This document shows, in pieces, positions 59,494-64,000 of a stretch of 64,000 nt of DNA (position 1 is the stretch's first letter; the number at the start of each line of letters is the position of its first letter). The stretch comes from Streptacidiphilus albus JL83 (GTDB lineage Bacteria; Actinomycetota; Actinomycetes; Streptomycetales; Streptomycetaceae). Position numbers and translations under genes: made by a program. The notes below the pieces were generated by a model, which searched no databases, was not told the origin of the DNA, and saw nothing but the letters and a program-made list of their open reading frames with translations. Location of the stretch: contig NZ_JQML01000001.1 in NCBI RefSeq assembly GCF_000744705.1, forward strand, positions 8,380,017 through 8,444,016, given 5' to 3'.

Positions 59494-60843
59494 ATGCTGT
59501 ACAGCACCACGACCGTTCCGGTCCGCGGACACGCACGCCCCCTCTTACAGCGGGAACTGCACCACCGGCTCGACGTCCTGGCGCGCGCCCACCGCGTCCC
59601 CGGTGCCCAGTTGGTCCTGGACACCGGCTCCGAGCTCGTCTCCGTGCACGTCGGCACGGCCGACGCCGCCACCGGCGCCCCCTTCACCGCGGACACGGCG
59701 GTGCCCCTGGGATCGCTCACCAAGCCGTACACGGCCGCCCTGGTGCTGCTGCTCGCCGAGGACGGCGACCTCGACCTGGACGACCGCGTCGCCGACCACC
59801 TCTCCGAGCTACGGGAGTCGGGCGAGGTGACGATACGTCAACTGCTGAGCCACACCAGCGGACTGCCCACCGGAGTCGACTCGGACGCGGCCGCCAGGAC
59901 CACCGCGGCCCGCTACCTGTCCGCCGTGGGCGCCGCCGGGGACGCGCTGTTCCCGCCCGGGAGCGACTTCTCCTACTCCAACGCCGGGTACGTGGCCGCC
60001 GGCCGGCTGGTGGAGACGGTGACCGGCATGTCGTGGCACGAGGCCGTGGACGCCCTGCTCCTCGAATCCCTGGGCACCGTGCCCGCGTTCCTCGGCAAGG
60101 CCGCACCCGCCCGCCCGGTCGCCGCCGGTCACGCCCTCAACACCGCCACCGGCCGGGTCCGCCCGGTCCGGCAGAACCTGGCTCCGCTGGAGGCGCCGGC
60201 CGGAGCCCTGCAGGCGAGCGCCGTGGACCTGCACGCGCTCGGCCTGGCCCTGGCCGACCGGAGCGAGGCCCTGCCGCCCGCCGTCGCGGCGGCCATGCGC
60301 CGCCCGGAGGCCGCCGCCCACCCGGGCGCGCTCGCGGACGGCTGGGGGCTCGGGGCGGCGCTCTACCGGCAGGACGGCCGACTCTGGTGCGGCCACGACG
60401 GCAACGCCCAGGGCACCTCCTGCCACCTGCGGGTCGATCCTGACAGCGGCCTGGTGGTCGCCTTCACGGGCAATGCCGGCGCCGCCACGGCGCTGTGGCG
60501 CGACCTCGCCGAGGACCTGGAGCGGACCATCGGGGTGCGGGTGCCCGCGATGGTCGCGCCGACCGGGCCGGACCACCCGGTGGCCCTGCCCGAGTGCGCG
60601 GGCACGTACGCCAACGGCGGCCTGCGGTACCACGTCGCGCTGGAGCCCGAGGGCTCGCCGACGCTGTCCGTCGACGGCGACCTGCCGATCCCCCTGCTCT
60701 GTTACCCCGACCTGTCCGTCGAGCTGGTCGACCCGGGGACCGGCCGCCGTGAGCCCGGGGGACGCTTCCACCGCGACCCCGCCACCGGTGCGATCGACCG
60801 GATGCAGATATCGGGCCGTACGGCCCGCCGCGTCGCCGCCTGA
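59494..60843 (+). CDS. Serine hydrolase, probable PBP-type thioesterase/cyclase of the NRPS
   Basis: 449 residues. The class C beta-lactamase/PBP fold has S74-L-T-K77 (nucleophile), LLSHTSGLPTG, Y161-S-N163 (FSYSNAGYVAAGRLVE) and H301-D-G303. A lipocalin-like C-terminal domain (about residues 350-449) ends MQISGRTARRVAA. There is no signal peptide, which argues against a secreted lactamase. Length, domain layout and motif spacing resemble the stand-alone penicillin-binding-protein-type thioesterases such as SurE, which cyclise or release peptides from NRPSs that lack a terminal thioesterase. It lies 91 bp after the P450 and 124 bp before the NRPS. A simple esterase is the alternative. Confidence 0.78.
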   Translation: MLYSTTTVPVRGHARPLLQRELHHRLDVLARAHRVPGAQLVLDTGSELVSVHVGTADAATGAPFTADTAVPLGSLTKPYTAALVLLLAEDGDLDLDDRVADHLSELRESGEVTIRQLLSHTSGLPTGVDSDAAARTTAARYLSAVGAAGDALFPPGSDFSYSNAGYVAAGRLVETVTGMSWHEAVDALLLESLGTVPAFLGKAAPARPVAAGHALNTATGRVRPVRQNLAPLEAPAGALQASAVDLHALGLALADRSEALPPAVAAAMRRPEAAAHPGALADGWGLGAALYRQDGRLWCGHDGNAQGTSCHLRVDPDSGLVVAFTGNAGAATALWRDLAEDLERTIGVRVPAMVAPTGPDHPVALPECAGTYANGGLRYHVALEPEGSPTLSVDGDLPIPLLCYPDLSVELVDPGTGRREPGGRFHRDPATGAIDRMQISGRTARRVAA

Positions 60844-60967
60844 GCCCGTCCGCCCGTAGCGACGGGCGCCACCCGTACCGACCCGCACCGCTGCCGTGCG
60901 TGGGCCCGAGGCTGCCTGCCCGCCTCCGCCGTCCGCGCCGCTCCTCCCACCCGGAAGGACCCCATTC

Positions 60968-63900
60968 ATGGCCGACCAGCCCGTACCCGCGTCCACCCTG
61001 CCGCAGTCCGCCGACGCCGCTGGGCCGCAGCAGAGCGGCGCGGACCCGGCGCCGGGGTACCCGACGCTCGGTGAGCTGTTCGCCGCGTGGGTGACCCGGA
61101 CCCCGGACGCGCCCGCGGTGACCGACGGCCGGCGCAGCTGGACCTACCGGGAACTGGCGGCCCGGGCCGACCTGCTGGCCGGCCACCTGCTGCGGCGCGG
61201 CGCCGGTCCGGAGCGGACGGTGGCGCTGGTCCTGCCGCGCTCGATGGAGCTGATCGCGGCGGAGCTGGCCGTCGCGCGCACGGGCGCCGCCTTCCTGCCC
61301 GTGGACCCCGCCTATCCCGCCGAGCGGCGGGCGCTGATGCTCGCCGACGCGGCGCCCGCGGCCACCCTCGACGACCCGGCCTTCGTCCGCGCGGTGCTGG
61401 ACGCGGCGGACGGGGGCGCGGCGGACGGGGACGCCGCGGACGGGGACGAGACCGGCGGGGGCGGCCTCCCCGCTCCGGCGGTCAGCGCCGACCACACCGC
61501 GTACGTGATCTACACCTCGGGCTCCACCGGGACGCCGAAGGGCGTGGCCGTCACCCACCGCGGCATCGGCGGGTTCACCGCCGCCGCCATCGAGCGCTAC
61601 GCGGTGCGGCCCGGTGACCGCGTGCTGCAGTTCTCCTCGCCCAGCTTCGACGCCTCCGTGCTGGAGCTCTTCATCTCCGTGCTCTCCGGCGCCACCCTGG
61701 TGGTGCCCCCGGACGGCCCCTGGCTGGGCGAGGAACTCGCCGCCGTCCTGGACGAACACGGCATCACGCACGCGCTGATCCCGCCGGCCGCCCTGGCCAC
61801 CCTCCCCGCCCCGGCCGCCGGGGAGGGGGCCGGGGGGGAAGCCGCCGCCCGCCACCTGCGCACGCTGATCGTCGGGGCCGAGGCCTGCCCGGCCGCGCTG
61901 GTCGACCGCTGGGCGCCCGGCCGCCGCATGATCAACTCCTATGGGCCCACCGAGGCCACCATCGTCGCCACCTGGACCGGGCCGCTGTCGGCCGGGTCCG
62001 GCACGCCGACCATCGGCGGCGCCCTGCCGCACACCCGGGTGTACGTCCTCGATGCGGCGATGCGCCCCCAACCACCCGGCACCGACGGGGAGTTGTACAT
62101 CGGTGGCGACGCCGTGGCGCGCGGCTACCTGAACCGCGCGGGCCTGACCGCCGCCCGCTTCGTCGCCGACCCCTTCGGAGCGCCCGGCGCCCGGCTCTAC
62201 CGCACCGGTGACCGGGCGCGCTGGACCGCCGACGGGGAGGTGGAGTTCCTCGGGCGTCTCGACCGGCAGGTGAAGCTCCGGGGCTTCCGGATCGAACCGG
62301 GGGAGATCGAGGCCGCCCTGCGGCGGAACGGCGCCGTCGGCGAGGCCGTGGTCGTGGTCCGCGAGGACGAGCCCGGCCGCGAGCGGCTGGTCGGCTACGT
62401 CACCCCCGCCGACCCGGACCGGGACCCGGACCCCGCGGCGCTGCGCACGGCCCTGGCCGCCGCCCTGCCGGCCCACATGGTGCCGTCCGTGGTCGTCGTG
62501 CTGGCGGCGCTGCCGCTCACCCCGCAGCACAAGATCGACCGGCGGGCGCTGCCCGCGCCCGTCCGGCAGGCCGCGGCCGGCCCCGCGGCACCGCTCACCG
62601 GGCGGGAGCGCTCCCTGGCCGCCATCTGGGCGCAGGTCCTGGGCGTCGGGTCGGTCGGCGCGGGCGAGGACTTCTTCGAGCTGGGCGGTGACTCGATCCT
62701 CGCGGCCCGGACCCTGACCCGGGTCAGGGAGGAGCTGGGCGTGCGGCTCACCCTGCGGGACGTCTTCACCGCGCGCACCGTCGCCGCCCTGGCCCGGCTG
62801 CTGGGCGCCCAGCCCGCCGCCGCTCCGCCGGAGCCCATCCCGCCGGCCCCGCGCGAGGTGCCGCTGCCGCTGTCCAGCGCCCAGCGGCGGCTGTGGTTCC
62901 TGGACGACCTCGGCGCCGGCGCGGCGGAGTACAACACCGGGGTGGCCCTGCGGCTGCTCGGCGCACCTGACCCGGAGGCGCTGCGCCGGGCCCTGCGGCG
63001 GCTCGTCGCCCGGCACGACTCGCTGCGGACCACGTTCGGCACGGTCGACGGGCAGGGCGTGCAGCGGATCGCGGCGCAGGCCGCCCTGCCGCTGCGCACG
63101 GCGGACCTCGGCGACCTGCCGGCCGAGCGGCGGGCCGAGGCCGTCGAGCAGCTGCTGACCGAGGAGCTGAGCCGCCCCTACGACCTGACGGACGGTCCGC
63201 TGGCCCGAGCGCTGCTGGTCCGGCTCGCCGACGAGGAGCACCTGCTGCTGCTGGGGCAGCACCACATCATCACCGACGGCTGGTCGGTGGGCATCCTCAC
63301 CCGTGAACTGGCCGCGCTCTACCACGCGGAGGTCTCCGGCGAGCCGGACGGGCTGCCCGCCCCGGCCCTCCAGTACCCCGATTTCGCGGTGTGGGAGCAG
63401 GGCCGGCCGGTCCCCGGGGAGGCCGAGGACCTCAGGTACTGGAAGCGCTGCCTGTCCGGGCTGCAGCAGCTGCAACTGCCCACGGACCGGCCCCGGCCCG
63501 CGCTGCGGACCACCTCCGGCGCCGCGCACCGGCACCGGCTCCCGGCGGAGCTGGTGGCCCGGCTGCGGCACCTCGCGGCAGGCCGCGGCACCACGGTGTT
63601 CACCCTGTTCGCCGGGGCGTCCGCGCTGCTGTTCTCGCGCTACTCCGGCCAGCGGGACGTGGCGTTCGGGACGGTCACCACCGGGCGGGACCGCCGGGAG
63701 CTGGAGGAGGTGACCGGCTTCTTCGCCAACACCGTCGTGCTGCGCGGCGACGTGGACGAGGCGGCCACCGTCGACCGGTTCGTCGAGAGCATGCGGACGA
63801 CCGTGCTGGACGCCTTCGCGCACGCCGGGGTCCCGTTCGGCCGGGTGGTGGAGGAGCTGGCCCCGCCCCGGGACCCGAGCCGCACCCCGCTGGTGCAGGT

Positions 63901-64000
63901 GCTCGTCGTCCAGCAGGCCGCTGCCGCCACCCTGCCGCCGGCCGGCGGGCTGCGGTTCGAGGACCACCCGCTGCCCCGCCCGGCCGCCCGCTTCGACCTG
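60968..64000 (+). CDS. Non-ribosomal peptide synthetase, A-PCP-C... (3' end outside window)
   Basis: At least 1011 residues, still open at the right edge. An adenylation domain (about 40-540) has A3 YTSGSTGTPKGV (from residue 182), A5 NSYGPTEATI, A7 YRTGDRARW, A8 KLRGFRIEPGEIE and A10 PLTPQHKIDRRAL. The carrier domain has FFELGGDSIL (Ser576 takes phosphopantetheine). The condensation domain starts LPLSSAQRRLWFLDDL and has HHIITDGWS (His765-His766). There is no N-terminal condensation domain, so this is an initiation module. By alignment with GrsA the ten specificity residues are D-A-L-L-I-G-S-I-V-K, an aliphatic-looking pocket that I cannot match to a known amino acid. An AADGD repeat loop lies between A2 and A3. 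GGAAGG precedes ATG 60968. Confidence 0.93.
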   Translation, partial: MADQPVPASTLPQSADAAGPQQSGADPAPGYPTLGELFAAWVTRTPDAPAVTDGRRSWTYRELAARADLLAGHLLRRGAGPERTVALVLPRSMELIAAELAVARTGAAFLPVDPAYPAERRALMLADAAPAATLDDPAFVRAVLDAADGGAADGDAADGDETGGGGLPAPAVSADHTAYVIYTSGSTGTPKGVAVTHRGIGGFTAAAIERYAVRPGDRVLQFSSPSFDASVLELFISVLSGATLVVPPDGPWLGEELAAVLDEHGITHALIPPAALATLPAPAAGEGAGGEAAARHLRTLIVGAEACPAALVDRWAPGRRMINSYGPTEATIVATWTGPLSAGSGTPTIGGALPHTRVYVLDAAMRPQPPGTDGELYIGGDAVARGYLNRAGLTAARFVADPFGAPGARLYRTGDRARWTADGEVEFLGRLDRQVKLRGFRIEPGEIEAALRRNGAVGEAVVVVREDEPGRERLVGYVTPADPDRDPDPAALRTALAAALPAHMVPSVVVVLAALPLTPQHKIDRRALPAPVRQAAAGPAAPLTGRERSLAAIWAQVLGVGSVGAGEDFFELGGDSILAARTLTRVREELGVRLTLRDVFTARTVAALARLLGAQPAAAPPEPIPPAPREVPLPLSSAQRRLWFLDDLGAGAAEYNTGVALRLLGAPDPEALRRALRRLVARHDSLRTTFGTVDGQGVQRIAAQAALPLRTADLGDLPAERRAEAVEQLLTEELSRPYDLTDGPLARALLVRLADEEHLLLLGQHHIITDGWSVGILTRELAALYHAEVSGEPDGLPAPALQYPDFAVWEQGRPVPGEAEDLRYWKRCLSGLQQLQLPTDRPRPALRTTSGAAHRHRLPAELVARLRHLAAGRGTTVFTLFAGASALLFSRYSGQRDVAFGTVTTGRDRRELEEVTGFFANTVVLRGDVDEAATVDRFVESMRTTVLDAFAHAGVPFGRVVEELAPPRDPSRTPLVQVLVVQQAAAATLPPAGGLRFEDHPLPRPAARFDL
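61403..61447 (+). repeat. 15-bp tandem repeat inside the NRPS adenylation domain
   Basis: Three copies of a 15-bp unit of the GCGGCGGACGGGGAC type start at 61403, 61418 and 61433. They encode AADGG, AADGD and AADGD in a surface loop before the A3 core. Confidence 0.82.

Noticed and set aside
59494..60843. Secreted class C beta-lactamase giving resistance
   Set aside because: There is no signal peptide, a lipocalin-like C-terminal domain is present, and the gene is embedded in an NRPS operon. A PBP-type thioesterase fits better.
60464..63967. A 1167-codon open frame on the minus strand opposite the NRPS gene
   Set aside because: It consists of Gly/Arg/Gln/Val/Asp-rich low-complexity sequence that results from reading a G+C-rich gene backwards. 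The plus strand encodes clear A, PCP and C domains.

Overview
The window is very G+C-rich actinobacterial DNA. Codon third positions are almost all G or C, starts are often GTG, and GTGA/ATGA gene overlaps are common. Two chaplin genes, bldA-type TTA codons, a chitinase promoter with DasR-type boxes and many TetR/MarR/IclR/ROK regulators point to a sporulating Streptomycetaceae member (Streptomyces, Kitasatospora or Streptacidiphilus). No phage, CRISPR array, replication origin or intact insertion sequence was seen.

Layout, left to right. (1) 1-17.8 kb: regulator/effector pairs. These are an APH-like phosphotransferase with a divergent TetR; a single-chain double MarR; a ROK repressor divergent from an APC permease; a TrmB-like regulator divergent from a DHA2 exporter; a class A penicillin-binding protein; a stand-alone hpnH (hopanoid radical SAM) divergent from a TetR; a Baeyer-Villiger-type monooxygenase followed by an SDR; and a peptide deformylase. 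(2) 17.9-24.5 kb, all minus strand: a FUSC-type membrane protein, a CocE/NonD hydrolase paired with a POT peptide transporter, and a histidine phosphatase. (3) 24.6-33.9 kb: the protocatechuate branch of the beta-ketoadipate pathway, pcaI-J-H-G-B-L followed by pobA, an arylamine N-acetyltransferase and a double IclR regulator. PobA makes protocatechuate from 4-hydroxybenzoate, PcaGH opens the ring, PcaB and PcaL carry it to 3-oxoadipate, and PcaIJ add CoA. The thiolase pcaF is not here, and pcaB has a frameshift. (4) 34-42.8 kb: a GT39-type glycosyltransferase, a Dyp-type peroxidase, a small unknown protein, a GAF-SpoIIE-HATPase signalling protein, a secreted chitinase with two DasR-like boxes, and tRNA-Leu(GAG). 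(5) 43-51.6 kb: an M20 peptidase, a short and a long chaplin, a DUF5703 protein, a RecD2-like protein without recognisable nucleotide-binding motifs, an aldo/keto reductase and an F420-type LLM oxidoreductase. (6) 51.7-57 kb: TetR/peroxiredoxin, then an FAD monooxygenase plus MFS exporter under a divergent TetR with a 33-bp operator. (7) About 1.2 kb without a recognisable gene, then the left end of a non-ribosomal peptide cluster: a P450 with three TTA codons among its first 16, a serine hydrolase that looks like a penicillin-binding-protein-type cyclase/thioesterase, and an NRPS beginning A-PCP-C that runs off the right edge.

Three patterns recur. Two unrelated regulators are tandem self-fusions (MarR-MarR and IclR-IclR). 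Short tandem duplications with 13-16 bp units sit at many gene ends or in linkers, several of them duplicating a stop codon. Many divergent promoters carry clear inverted repeats that are good operator candidates.
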